Notes under the pieces: model-generated
The model's input: only the letters and a program-made list of their open reading frames with translations
The model's database searches: none
Told to the model about the DNA's origin: nothing
Made by a program: the position numbers and the translations under genes
Source of the DNA: Piper betle
Lineage: Eukaryota > Streptophyta > Magnoliopsida > Piperales > Piperaceae
Direction of reading: 5' to 3'
NCBI GenBank assembly: GCA_033002965.1
Contig: JAURVB010014985.1
Span: forward strand, 1-64,000
Length of the DNA stretch: 64,000 nucleotides
Shown here: in pieces, positions 36,376 to 47,752 of the stretch
Position numbering within the stretch: the stretch's first letter is position 1
How the letters are laid out: each line of letters starts with the position of its first letter

Positions 36376-38934
36376 ATGGCGGCGGAGGATGGCGGACCGG
36401 CGCCGGCGGAGCCGGTGGTGACGGAGGCGCCGGCGAGGGAAGGTTGGAAGCAAAGGATTTATGTTCCAACTCTCCTAGCAGGTTCTAGTGCTTGACTTGT
36501 TTGTGAAAAGTTTTGATTCGATCTTTCATTTATATTCCCATCTTTCAAATATCTGATTGTTGTTCCTTTGGTGGTGGGTATTGGCAGGGATCGTTGGTGG
36601 CGGAGCTGGTCTGTTGTCGAAGAGGCGGCATGCCTTTGGTGCCGCCAACCTTGCTGCTACCTATGCTTCCAATCTTGCGATCGTTACCGGTTGCTATTGC
36701 TGTGAGTTATCATCTTTTCTTCTGAATTGATATTTTTTTTGGAAAAAATTTGATGGCCGACAGTTCATGAATTATAAAGTACCAATCCTGCAAGGTTTCG
36801 ATTTTTTAGTTTTGTATGTTATGTGCTCTTTTAATGAAGTAGAAAGTGGAAGATCATAATCTTAGCTAGTTAGAGTTGTGTTGATTGAATAGTGCTTTAA
36901 ATTTCTCTTTGGAACTTCGAAGCGATTCATTGCGTTCCAAGAACCTGCTTGCTAGGGCTGAATGCTTTTGTTGGGTTCGTAACTTTAAGTGGCTGCTTCG
37001 AATTATTTGGAGCTTGCTAGTTCAGCTCTCTTGTTTAGCTCAAGAGTCGTCGTTATTAAGCTTGTTTGCATTTAGCAATTGGGTATTGACATCCTTCTAG
37101 TTGGTCGTTCCGCTTTTAATTGATAGTCGTAGTATGTTCCTTTATAAAAAGCTTTCGAAAATTTACTTTCATTATTATGATTTAGAGTCTGATCATTCAA
37201 GGTGGATATTGTAAGTTGGATAATGCTTTTAGCCGATTTAGCTGTCTCGGAGGGTTAGACAATCTTAACTTTTTGAGGGCAAGGCCTTGTGGAAAGCATC
37301 AATATTTGACTAAACAAAAAACTAAATATGAAGGACTACGTCACAAAGCTGTGCCAAGCCAATTTCTTGGTTAGCTAAAAATAGCAATTTGGGGCCTTTG
37401 TTGGTATATTTCCAGGCCCTCACTGATCATTTCAGATTGATCTTTTATCAATGGAACAAATGAAGAAATCAGTAATCCTCTAAACATTCGCCATTTCAAA
37501 AACCCTTGCCCCTTGCTTAGTCTGTTAACATGAACAAGTGCCCAGGCTATTCATTCGTGCCATCCAGGCCACCACTTGTCCTCCAACATTTCCTCTTCGA
37601 CTCTTGCACGTATACTCTAAGGCCATGACCATCCTTCTACAATAATAAATATAGGGAAGTCAGATGGTACAGATTAATTATGATCTCTCCTTGTTTCCCT
37701 CCCAAGCATCTATATTCAAAGACGATCACCATCCTTTGTTGATAATAAAAATCATAGGCATGGATGATTCCAAAATGATTATGGTCTTTCCTTTTTTTCA
37801 TCTGTTTTTTTTGTTTTTTTTTTTTTAATGTCAGATGAAAGAACCTATCATCAAATTCAGAAAAGAAAGCAAAAGCTACATGGTGAACTCGAATTTATCA
37901 TCAGCACCATTATATAGGCACATGATCTCCAGGGATAATTCAATTTTGCTTCTGTCAAAATTACTGTAATTTTATTTCAAGAAATCTGTCCCACTAAAAA
38001 TATTCTACATCTCATATAGAATTCAGTAAAATGTACCTAGAAGAGAAGTGAGCAGCTAATAATGCATGCTAAATTTATACCTCATAATTCTTTGAGTTAG
38101 TCAAACTTTCCGCTTCATTTATCATGTTTGATCTCTATTTGAGCCTCACCTACCGCTCAGTGGGCTGACATGTCTTCCCTTTTACTAGAGAAAAATGGAG
38201 GAAGATAGGGTTGGTGCTTTTTAGCTCATTATTGTTTATGGATATTTGAAAGCTAAAGTATTCTTTTGTGATGTCTTTTGAAATTTTTTGTCGCTAGCAT
38301 TAGCACTCTGCATTTTCTAAATATTTTTTGAATTGTTCATTTTGTGAATAAATCACTGGCAAATCCAGAAGTTCAGGACCGCCATTTAAAAATTAAAACA
38401 GTTCATTTCTTCATGTTTACAAGAAACAATTGAAAACTTCATACTTTTAAAATTGTGCAGCAACACGTGAGTTTGTTAGAGAAACTAGAGACTCAGACTC
38501 CGATGATCTTGTAAATTCTGTGATTGGAGGATTTGCAAGCGGAGCTCTCCTTGGTCGGCTTCAAGGTCAGAAACATTTTTATACTAATGCGTGCATTTTT
38601 TAATTTCCAGTTCAGTAGTGTAACTTTTTTGTCTTTTGGCTTTCTTTCAGGCGGTCCTGTGGGTGCTGTTCGCTATTCAGTCCTGTTCGCCATAGCAGGT
38701 ACGGTATTAGATTACGCCACTCTCCAGCTTAAACCCATTGTTCGAAGCTATTGGGATTCGATGTCATCGACCGAGAGTGGGAAAAAGAACAGTGATGGAA
38801 GCAGCCGGTGGAGTATGCCTGAATGGTCCCCCATTCAAGTACTGGATGAAGAAGCCCTTGCTGCAAAGCGGGCGAAAGAACAACAGCTACATGCTCAAAG
38901 GATTGGAGGTGAACTAAATAAAGAAGATTCTTAA
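36376..38934 (+). CDS. Tim17/Tim22/Tim23 (PRAT) family membrane protein, four exons
   Basis: Spliced exons are 36376-36481, 36588-36701, 38461-38565 and 38651-38934; all introns are GT-AG and the frame stays open to TAA, giving 202 residues. Four hydrophobic, Gly/Ala-rich segments (about residues 29-47, 54-73, 90-107 and 112-133) fit the four-helix PRAT fold of mitochondrial and plastid inner-membrane import subunits. D89-X6-G96-G97-X3-G101 matches the second half of the PRAT signature; the preceding Arg is displaced. The N terminus is Ala/Pro-rich and the C terminus (about 140-202) is soluble and charged, rich in Ser, Glu and Lys. An in-frame ATG at 36346 would add ten residues; 36376 has the better context (GGCATGG). 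Family members act in protein or amino-acid transport across organelle membranes; which membrane and substrate apply here cannot be read from the sequence. Intron 2 is 1.76 kb. This is the only gene in the window that looks fully intact. Confidence 0.85.
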
Positions 38935-39579
38935 CGGAGTTGATCAAATACTTAAACCATTACCAGCAAGCTTATTGTTGATGGCGCTCATTCTATTTAA
39001 ATCACGACCAGGTTTTTGTTTGCACTTGGGCATGATAGTAATAGATGTACAAATCTATTTGTATATGCGCCTCAAAGATCTATTACACCTTTTCAATTTG
39101 CATTTCGATTGCCCACATACTCACCGGAATTCATATCTTTTTTAATCAATTGAATTTTGAATGTTGGAGGCTAGAAATTAATGAGGCGAGAATAGTACCT
39201 ACTTCCAATTTTAACAGCAAGTGTAGCATTTCTTTTCGTTTCAAAGTTGTCAGTGATAATTCATCACAAACAAATCTCATAATTACTTCAAAGAAAGTAG
39301 CATTAAATATATACAGACCCGTGAAGCATTGTCAATGCGAATTTTACTTCCAAAGAGAGCGTCTACCAGCAACCCGCGTCTGATAACATAAAAAGCTTTG
39401 TGAAGGAAAGGGTTCACTTGGAGTTTGCTTACAAGCATCCCCTATACATGACAAGGCAACTCTCCTGTAGAAAACTCGTTCACCCAAAAGTGCCCATTTT
39501 CCTCCCTAAATAATTAGTGAAGGCCTAACAGACATAGCCAACTAATTACAGTTAAAACAAACCAGAGAGATGAGACATT
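38935..39579. other. Convergent intergenic region between the two host genes
   Basis: About 640 bp holding the 3' ends of both convergent genes. No other feature was recognised; a 112-codon frame at 39045-39383 has no recognisable similarity and runs through AT-rich sequence. Confidence 0.4.
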
Positions 39580-40942
39580 TCATGTGAGCAAGGAAACCAA
39601 GGACACTAATTCGGATGTCACCCTTCCCTTGGACCTTGTGTTGATGACAAAATGTTCCGGGTATTTCCGCAGCAGAGTGAGAAGGCCAAACCAGAGTTTT
39701 CCACTGGCTTCGGCGGTGGGCCAATCTTCTGATGCAAGATATTTCCTCACCCTACTATGATGCCACGCATTGCCATATTGCTCGAGAAGCTGTTCAAAAA
39801 TGCAACAAAGGATTAGGTAAAAGAGCATTAAAATGCAAATAATTATTATAGCAAAAAGTTGTGAACATATTTAGAATATTTGGTCTGCTGACATCGTGAA
39901 TAAAGGTTGTTAAAATGAAATAATGCCGAACATAATATACATTAGGAACAAGTTCACAGAGAACTTCCAAGTCAATAAGTGGGATGCCATTGCAAATTAT
40001 TTCTGAAAGATAGGTGCATAGCCCTCTTAGAACCACACAAGATCATCTGTCCCCAAAGTTATCATCAAGTTCACAAGACTTTGCAGTTTGTACTTGAAAT
40101 ACACTTCAAGAAAGCATCAATTATCATAGTTAAAAACTTAATTCAGAAAACATACCGCACTGTACCTTCTTCTTCTTCTTCTCCCAATTTATGCCACAAA
40201 AACCATTGTCTAGGATCCATATGATAACAAATGACAAAATTTGGATGGCCCGATGTTCTCCCTAGTGTCATCCCAACTCCTTTATCCGAGTTTGGGACTA
40301 GAAATGCACAAGCATCGACAAAATTGTAAGTAATATTAGCACATACAGCACTGAATAGGATCTACAATAAAATATTACCTGTTTAATGAATGACAGAGCC
40401 ACATTATAACTGTGCTCAACTATAACAAATTTACTTGCAAACTTTTTTGTTTCAAAGCATAGTTCCAAATAGAATTGATGGTCCATGCACAAAACCAAGT
40501 AACAGTAGTGATTACAAGTAAATGGAAAAAGCACAAGCAATCTAGCATATCACATGCAACGTGTCGTTGGATTATGAAAAAATCTTAATTTTTTTTTGCC
40601 TTAAGATTTTGAATTATAAACAACAGCACACAGGAGAGTCTTAGCTAAGACAATAATTTCATGGTGCAAGAACACGATAACAAAAATATTTTAATGATCA
40701 AGTGGGATTTCTGGCATTTTAGATTCCTAGATTGGTTTTGACAACAACTGTGTAGGAAACACAAAGTGAAGAGTAGATGATACTGACCTCAGCGTGGAGT
40801 TTTCCCATTGGCATCCATTCTCCAGGGCCACAAAGATCAGAGAGGACATTTGCCACACATGAAGCATCTTTCTCCTCCGTCTGCAGAAGTTGCTGACTAT
40901 CCGTGTCTCTGTCAATTCTTGACCTTGTTTCTGACCTTTTCT
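39580..40942 (-). CDS. LOTUS/OST-HTH domain protein, last two exons only (partial)
   Basis: On the minus strand an exon at 40942-40788 is preceded by a CAG acceptor and ends at a GT donor. It joins in frame to 39789-39580, which ends at a TGA stop. The encoded C terminus has a hydrophilic linker, then CVANVLSDLCGPGEWMPMG, then a winged-helix stretch with YGNAWHHSRVRKYL, PEHFVINTRSKGRV and LVSLVSL. This is the pattern of the C-terminal LOTUS (OST-HTH) domain of plant proteins that also carry an N-terminal NYN nuclease domain; LOTUS domains bind RNA or protein partners. The NYN part and the first exons were not found between 40943 and the right edge, which is filled with transposons. The gene is therefore either split by very large insertions or a 3' remnant. 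Its acceptor implies an upstream exon ending in a split codon. Confidence 0.72.
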
Positions 40943-42048
40943 CTGAATGCAAAGTAATGATAAAGACTGACAAATACAATTATGATACATAAACAGAACA
41001 AATAACTTAAATGATGGACACAAATAGATGCAGGAGCATATGTTAGGAATATGTTAGATTTAGAATTTCTTCTGTATTAAGGCATATTATTAATTGCCTT
41101 CTTTAGGATTTCTTTTCAATTGAGTTTATACCTTGTTAAAGTTTTTTTTGAAGTAATTGCTTTACTTATGTTATTAATGATAATATAAATGCAGGATGTA
41201 AATTAATGAAAGATAGGTTTTAATGTATTGAATTGAGTATTTGTGCTTGGTTATTTCACCTATTTGATTGTTTGTCTAGATTTCTCCCCTTTCGTCTATA
41301 ATCCTTCCCTTTTGTCTCCTTTTCCCCTAGTTATCCTACATCACATAGTAGAAGTTTTTGAGCTTCCCTGCCATACCCTAGTAGTCCAATGAATCCTGTG
41401 GGAGCTAGCTTGGAATCTACTTTGGTCTCTCATGGGGAGGGTCCAACGGCTTCATAGCAAGCACTTCATATGCACCACCATCCATGGCAGCCATTCTCCC
41501 ACCACTTGGTGTAGGTCAACCGCAAAGAGGTCCTCCACCTCAAGGTTTTCTACGTAGGATATCTGTATCATGTCAGGCAATGAGGGAGATGACATATCGG
41601 AGATATGTTGGAGATATCCAAAATTTTTGTCATAATATTTAACTATTTTCTTCCTGACAAAATTAGTAGTAACAAATGATGTAGGATAAAATTAAGAATT
41701 TAAATTAGTAGTAACAAATGATGTAGGATAAAAAAAAGAATTTAATTTAAAACAAAGATAATAATGTAAATAACATGTATTAAATTATATATGGATTATT
41801 CAAATAATAGATCAATATGATATAAAGGCTAGAATGTGAACTCCAAACAAGAAATGCAGATAATTATGTGAAATATAATGCATAAAAACAAGAGACGTGT
41901 CGACACATGCTTCAAAATCATCACCATTGTGTTCATTTTATGAAGAATTTGTGTAATTTGCTCAATCAAAATCATCTTGTTAAAATCCTAGGTTGAGGAT
42001 CTTATTTCAGTGAGATGTCATTGACATATTGCCAACATATCTAAGATT

Positions 42049-42103
<55 letters not shown>

Positions 42104-42499
42104 TAGATATATATATCGCCCTTTGATATCGTGTCGACAACTCAAAGATATAGATATGTCAGAGGCATATCGTAGATATATCGAGATATTGCAAACCTTG
42201 CTCCTCCTCTCCACCTCATCCTCCTTGTTACTTTCCCCCTTTGGTCGAGACATGATGTCATCAGTCGATTCAGCACTACCATATCGTCTCTGAATGATTG
42301 TGCCTGCACTACCCCTCCAAGGCCTCCGATAGTGATGTATCCAGGCCCATCAGCCTCCTCTACAAGATTGCCAGTGACCACCCTAAATGGCCCTTCTTTG
42401 ACCTTAAACCACCCAAGTCCACACCTTTGTCCTTCAAGGTGCATCACAACTACAACCTGATGCCCACAGTGTTGCCGCACGCAACTATGTCAGCATTGC
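40943..42499. other. Transposon-rich spacer upstream of the LOTUS exons
   Basis: AT-rich, with a direct repeat of about 30 bp (AGTAGTAACAAATGATGTAGG) at about 41,665 and 41,705. GATAT-rich stretches near 41,590-41,630 and 42,110-42,200 are roughly inverted to each other and could be the ends of a decayed DNA transposon. No upstream exon of the LOTUS gene was recognised. Confidence 0.4.
42053..42118. repeat. (TA)n microsatellite
   Basis: About 22 TA units, then degenerate TATATAGATATATAT. Confidence 0.95.
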
Positions 42500-43167
42500 C
42501 CCTGACTTGCCCTACTCCTAGGGGTTGGCATCGGTCGGACGGGGGTGCTCGGGGCGGGCAACGGCGGGGGCACTCGGGGCATCACGGCAACGCTGCGGCG
42601 AGGCCTGACCACGACAATTGGGGGCAGGCGCGACATCGGTGGTGGCGGCGACCACGACAAGGGGGCAGCGACATGGACGGGGAAGAGAAATAGGTCTGAG
42701 GGTTTGATTGATGGCAATATCGTAAATAAGACTTGACTCGCTCATGTCTCAAGTCAATAATAATAACTAACTCGGAATAATTCTTAAAAAAAATCCATAA
42801 AATAAGAAAATAATCCCATAAAATAAAATAAACACTACAACATCATAATGACATTCTATAACTAACAACCCATCCAAATTCCCCGTAACGCGTCCTAACG
42901 CGGTAAACGGCCTAAACTAATTCCACGATCAACCATATATAAAATAAAAAAATAATTGGCATACTCTCATATATTCTGATAACTCATTCTTTTCTGTTGT
43001 ATTCATGATGTTATCATCATACATTTGGGTACGCATGACCCTCATGGCTCATACACCTGACCAGCGTCGACTCAGTATACGTATTCTAAAACATACTCGA
43101 CTTGAACCGACGATTGAACCGATCAGTTCATAAGCATAAAACCCTAACTCAGATTACTAGTTTTACA
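42500..43167 (-). mobile_element. Truncated LTR fragment of the A/B family
   Basis: The right end is CTAGTTTTACA, the LTR start read on the minus strand. Going left it holds the conserved CCTAACGCGGTAAACGGCC block (about 42,894-42,912), the imperfect hairpin near 42,731-42,756 and part of the GC-rich tract. The left boundary is uncertain; the remaining two-thirds of the LTR is missing. Confidence 0.75.
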
Positions 43168-44034
43168 TTATGTTTATAATGTGATATATTTTTTTCAAAG
43201 ATAGATCATACAAGTTTATTATTAAATGTAACTGAACAAAATAGAGGTGAAAATGATAATAAAAATTCAATTGCTAAAGAAGGAAAATATATAAACAGTA
43301 CATTATTAAAAAAGAGAAAAATAACATCCGGTGTATGCACCTATTTTGATAGAAAATATTAGATGTTTGAGAATGGAACAATCTCTTATTATAAGTCGTT
43401 ATTGTGAAAAGAAGTTTGAGGGAGCTAAAAGTTATATAACTACTCATTTATAGAGGCATATTGAAGGGAAATATCGGGCGTACATTTTTTTTAATGTAGG
43501 TGAGCTAGACGAAGAATCAATTATTATAATATTTTATCTTTGAAGTATATGCAATATTGAACTATATTTTGATGTCAATGATTATTTTAAAGTTTCTATA
43601 CGTAGATTATTTTTTTGTTTGACTTTAAAAATTTAGAGCATGTTAACTAAATTGTAAGTGGTTTGATATGATTATTAATGTGAATGTATAGTTCTAAATT
43701 CCTAAATATAAGAGTGACTTTTACCCTTTTTATATGTATGTTATTTTTGGATATTTAAGATATTAAATATCAATTTTATGTACAAACTTAATTAATTTTA
43801 TTGAATATTTATATTTTAAAATTTTCATAAACTATAATATTAGTCTTACAAATGTTGAAAATATTATATTATTGATATAAAATATCAGATACTCAATCGG
43901 TCGTTCAGTCGGACAAAAAAACATCCATGTTTGGTTTGTTTTGATTCAGTCAAATTCGGTTGGTCAAATTCGGTCAGACGTACTTCAGACATCGAACAGA
44001 CGAACAAATTCGGACGTCCACGCCCACCCCTACC
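43168..44034 (+). pseudogene. Degraded hAT transposon remnant
   Basis: A stretch at about 43,378-43,480 can be read, with a frame change and a stop, as a BED-type zinc-finger pattern (KKFEG..SYITTHL.RHI), as in hAT transposases. At 44015-44034 the sequence CACGCCCACCCCTACC is the complement of a GGTAGGGGTGGGCG end typical of hAT terminal repeats. No matching left end was found. Very AT-rich between. Confidence 0.4.
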
Positions 44035-44358
44035 TACTCCAATCAAACACACTCCATCCCTCCTCATGTCACTATCCACATCAACACTAATCTTGTGGGC
44101 ATTCCCTCTTGTCAACGGCCACCAATCCACTTCCCCACCTGATTACTCTCTTTTGTAGGCGACCCTGCGTACAATGTTACAATGGTCTTCATGTGGATGG
44201 ATCCACTCCTGGCAAGGACACTCCTCCGAGGTTAGACACTGGTTGTTTCCATGACAAGCATCACCATAAACATGATGCAATAGCCCCCCTCAAGTCTCAA
44301 CCCCACCCAATCTCACGAGCCATATTTTAGCATGCATCATGGGCTCCCGAACGTCATT
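44035..44358. other. Host sequence left of the pararetrovirus locus
   Basis: About 320 bp of moderately GC-rich sequence with no recognised gene. Its right end leads into the 197-bp repeat that bounds the viral insertion. Confidence 0.4.
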
Positions 44359-44555
44359 GTCATGCGCTTGCATGCCGTTAATGACCCACCTACTCAGCCC
44401 TTTCTCGAGGCAGGCATTATTCATGCTGCAAGTCCCTATAATGGGCTCCCCAATACTCAATATATAAAGGGCATCTATGGTCATGCAAGTCCATTTCCCC
44501 ATCCATCTAACCACACTCGTATTGTAGACCTATTTGTTCCCAATGTCTCCATTGA
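44359..44555 (+). repeat. Left copy of 197-bp direct repeat flanking the viral locus
   Basis: Nearly identical to 51945-52141; I see one substitution (CAGCCCTTT against CAGCTCTTT). The repeat has no viral similarity, so it appears to be host sequence duplicated at insertion. Confidence 0.92.
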
Positions 44556-44567
44556 GTTATTGAGGAG

Positions 44568-44873
44568 CAATTATGTGTAGCATATTGAGGAGTTAAATTT
44601 GTTCCAAACTGATTACAGAATTCTCCTAATTCTTTTCTACCTAAAAGTTTTTGTTTTTTCAGTTGATTTCTTAAAGATAAATCAGTACATAATTTTAATC
44701 CTTCTGCTATAATTATACCTTTTAACTGTCCAAATGTATAGTTTTCATAAGGGATACCATCATATTTTGTTCTCTTAATGTAGTTCTAATTTTTTCTGCA
44801 AATAATCTAGGTAAACCAGAAATAAATCTTTCTTTCCATAAATCTGAACTAGAGTCATTTCTTTGATATAAAA
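44568..44873 (-). pseudogene. Endogenous pararetrovirus coat-protein fragment
   Basis: Aligns at high identity with 50026-50330 inside the larger coat-protein segment, in the same orientation, with scattered substitutions. About 12 bases between the flanking repeat and this fragment (44556-44567) look like filler that echoes nearby ATTGAGGAG. It is a short internal piece with no start or end of the gene. Confidence 0.8.
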
Positions 44874-45121
44874 CATGAAATGTTAAGTATAGTTAATTGT
44901 ATTTTAAAATTTCAAGATGATTTAGTAAATACTAAATTCTTATTAAGAATTGATTGTACTGCAGCAAAATTCATATTAGAAAAAGATGTACAGAATCTTG
45001 CATCCAAAAACATATTTGCAAGATGGCAAGCATTATTGAGTAGCTTTGATTTTGATATTGAATACATTCCAGGCTTAGAAAATTCATTGCCTGATTACTT
45101 GACTCGGGAATTTTTGCAGGG
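44874..45121 (+). pseudogene. Endogenous pararetrovirus RNase H, C-terminal part
   Basis: The translated fragment contains RIDCTAAKFIL, NIFARWQALLS.FDFDIEYI and SLPDYLTREFLQ, characteristic of the C-terminal half of caulimovirid RNase H, including two catalytic Asp positions (RIDC and LPDYL). The N-terminal half, with the first catalytic residues, and the junction to RT are missing at 44874. It is directly followed by the ORF2-like gene, giving the order RNase H then ORF2. Confidence 0.8.
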
Positions 45122-45160
45122 GAATCCACATCATGGCTCGCAGATAAGGGTAAAGCCCCA

Positions 45161-46785
45161 ATGTGGCCTACACAACCAAAAATCTCCAAAAATCTCCCTC
45201 CGCTATATCAAAATTATCCACATATGCCTGTTGATGATACCTCTACAGAATACCAACCCTCGTTCAAAAACCTCAGTCCATATATTCAGAAACCTCTTTC
45301 ATATTGCCTATGTTATTTAGATTATCCTCCAGTAATGTTAGAAACTATGGACCCTGCTATTGTTGCAAAAAACCATTTCTCAGCGTTTTCCCATTTCCCA
45401 GTCATATCAGGGAAAACACGTTTCTTTTATGAGTGTATTTTACAAGATTTAAGTTCTTGTGAGATTACACATAGGTATGCAGGTGATGAGTATGGGACAG
45501 TGTTAAAGTATCCAAATGATTATGAGACTAAGATTTCTTATAGTAAAATAGTTATTCACAAAGTAGTTACCTTAGAAGAATTCGGACATCCTAATTCGTT
45601 CCGAAAGTTTCATGTTTCAAAACCTCCCCTGGGATGTTCCCCTCAGAGTATACGTATTGGGATTATATTGAGGCCTTCGATAAAGTTTTCTTATATCAGA
45701 ATCCTAATACTCAACACTCCTGGTTCATTCGCTGTGACCTTGAAAAACCCTGTTTCGTGCCCACATGGTTCCATCAATGGTTAGGAAAGTTTGGTCCTGT
45801 TCCAGAATATTTACCTAGATATTACAGGAGTCAGTTTGAGAAATTTTCCCAAGTGATTGAAATGAACTTTAAAAATCCATTTTATTACTTTCTACTGTAT
45901 TTCAGGCTTCCATGGATTTTGTCATGGAATTTTTGCTTCTACACATTCAATGATCAGGGGGTTCCCATATCGTCACTGGCTTACAAAATATTTGTCAGAT
46001 GGTGGGACAAATTTAACAGAGCTTTGAATATTCCCAGTAAAAATGTCTTGTATAATAAGCCAGATCCTCCCCTGAGAGAAAAGGTTTCAGTGCACCCACC
46101 GGCACTATCTAACAATGTACTTGCTTGGATTATTAAAGTGCAGGAAGAATCTCCACAGTTGCCGGAAGACGAGGTGTTACGAACGGCCCAAATGTTAGCT
46201 AAATACGGTGCACCTCAAGCTCCTGAAGAAACTCAGAATAATGCGGTGCTTAGAGTAATTGCAGACCAAAGTCCTCTTATGGAAGTCCCTTCATCAGGCT
46301 TGGGACAATTTGCTCAAAGCCCTTGGAGTCCGAATGATTTAATATGTAAAATATGCAATGAGCATGGGCACACAGCCCTTCTTTGCCCCATAGCTCCAGA
46401 TGCTGATTTTGACTTTGACTTAGGTCCTCGTTGCTACTGTTGTGGCCAATATGGTCACATCACATTCATGTGTCCTTCAAGGAAAAAATCTCCTTCTCCT
46501 GTTGCCTCTCCAACAATTGTCATGAGTCAGGAATCATCCAGCAATCCTGAGAAAAAGCTTTCACCACCCAGAAAATCCTCCCCTTGGAGTATTGTCCATG
46601 CTACCATTGGTCCCATTGGTCCTGTCTTGAGTCCCACTCCTGAAACTCCTAGAAAAACCGCTAAGGAATTTAGAGATTATATGAGAAAATTTAATGAGCC
46701 TCCATCCACTGGTTCCACTGGTCCCACTGGTCCCACTGGTCCCACTGGTCCCACTGGTGTAGAGCCCACCAAGGAATCTTCATAA
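45161..46785 (+). pseudogene. Pararetrovirus ORF2-like protein with two zinc knuckles (frameshifted)
   Basis: Two overlapping frames cover one gene of roughly 540 codons: 45161 to about 45634, then about 45634-46785 after a frameshift. The N-terminal two-thirds is rich in aromatic residues (for example YYRSQFEKF and FRLPWILSWNF) and resembles no family I recognise. Two CX2CX4HX4C zinc knuckles follow at 46345-46386 (CKICNEHGHTALLC) and 46432-46473 (CYCCGQYGHITFMC). A Ser/Pro-rich tail ends in collagen-like GPT repeats at about 46,713-46,757. A second gene of unknown function downstream of RNase H is the layout reported for florendoviruses, so this may be their ORF2; I could not verify similarity. 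An alternative is a coat-like nucleic-acid-binding protein. Confidence 0.65.
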
Positions 46786-47747
46786 GTGGTGGACCCCACA
46801 TGTCGGAATTTTATTCCTTTCCTTCTCTATATAAGGAGGAGAGAGTGATCACTCGGGGCATCTTTCGCTCCGCTTTCTTTTCCATTCCAGTTGTCCGCAA
46901 GCTTCTCCTCCTTCCAGGTTTCTTCGCTACTTTTCTTATTTCCTCCTTTCCGCCTTTCCTCTGCCATCTCGGTCTTCCGTTTTCAAATTTCTTTTTCAAG
47001 TCTGTCTTTCTTCCTTCTTCATCTACACAGTCTGTTTTCTCTTTTTCTCCTGTAAGTTTAAAGTTTCGGTTTGTTTTCCTAAGTTTTCAGATCATCTTTC
47101 AACTTGTTTGAGTTTGCGTCTGTAACTTTTCCTTATTTGATTTCTGAGTCTTCAGCTCTGAAAAGAAAAAAAAAATTTTCTATAATGGTGTGTGCTACGA
47201 GCATATGAAGATCTGTCTTTACTGTATTGTATTTTGTATTTTAAATCTTGTACATGATTTCATACAGTTTGTTGTAAATATTGTATCGTATATCTTTATG
47301 TATTTGTACTCTTTGTTTTAGACTATACTATACAGCAGTATTGTACAATATACTGTGTGTATGAGTATTGTATTTCGAGTATTTTACGTGAGTGTAAATA
47401 TTTTTACCAAGAGTGAAAAGGACAGTAATAAAGCTTGGCTTTGGTAACTCTGGGTAACTATTTCTTTAAACTTCATCTACTCCCTCAGCCTCTGAGTTAG
47501 GCTTTTCACCTTAGTATAAATGATACAAAGTAATTAGAAATTTCTATTTTAATGAAGTCTCAGAGTTAGACTCATATGATCGTGGTTGTGGCTACGGCTG
47601 ACCTTCCACATCATTTTTATTATAGTGATCTATCTTTGTTATTATTCTGTTTATAATATCTGTCTTCAATATACTGTTGCTACTCTGTGAATCTGTATTT
47701 ATAAAATATAATTGTTCTGAAAATTTAAGTAGTTAAGTAGTATCAAG
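46786..47747 (+). promoter_or_regulatory. Pararetroviral intergenic region: promoter, leader and poly(A) signals
   Basis: TATATAAG at 46828-46835 in the context CTCTATATAAGGAGG strongly resembles caulimovirid promoters. The next 300 bases are pyrimidine-rich with no long coding frame of viral type. At about 47,224-47,300 TTTGTA/TTGTA motifs are frequent, like the upstream poly(A) elements of caulimoviruses, and AATAAA lies at 47427-47432. No clear initiator-tRNA binding site was seen. A 24-bp direct duplication (47731-47754 and 47755-47778) marks the junction to the next fragment. Confidence 0.6.
46828..46835 (+). promoter_or_regulatory. Pararetroviral TATA box
   Basis: TATATAAG about 40 bases after the ORF2 stop, directing transcription rightward into the inverted protease-RT copies. 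Confidence 0.6.
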
Positions 47748-47752
47748 CATAT

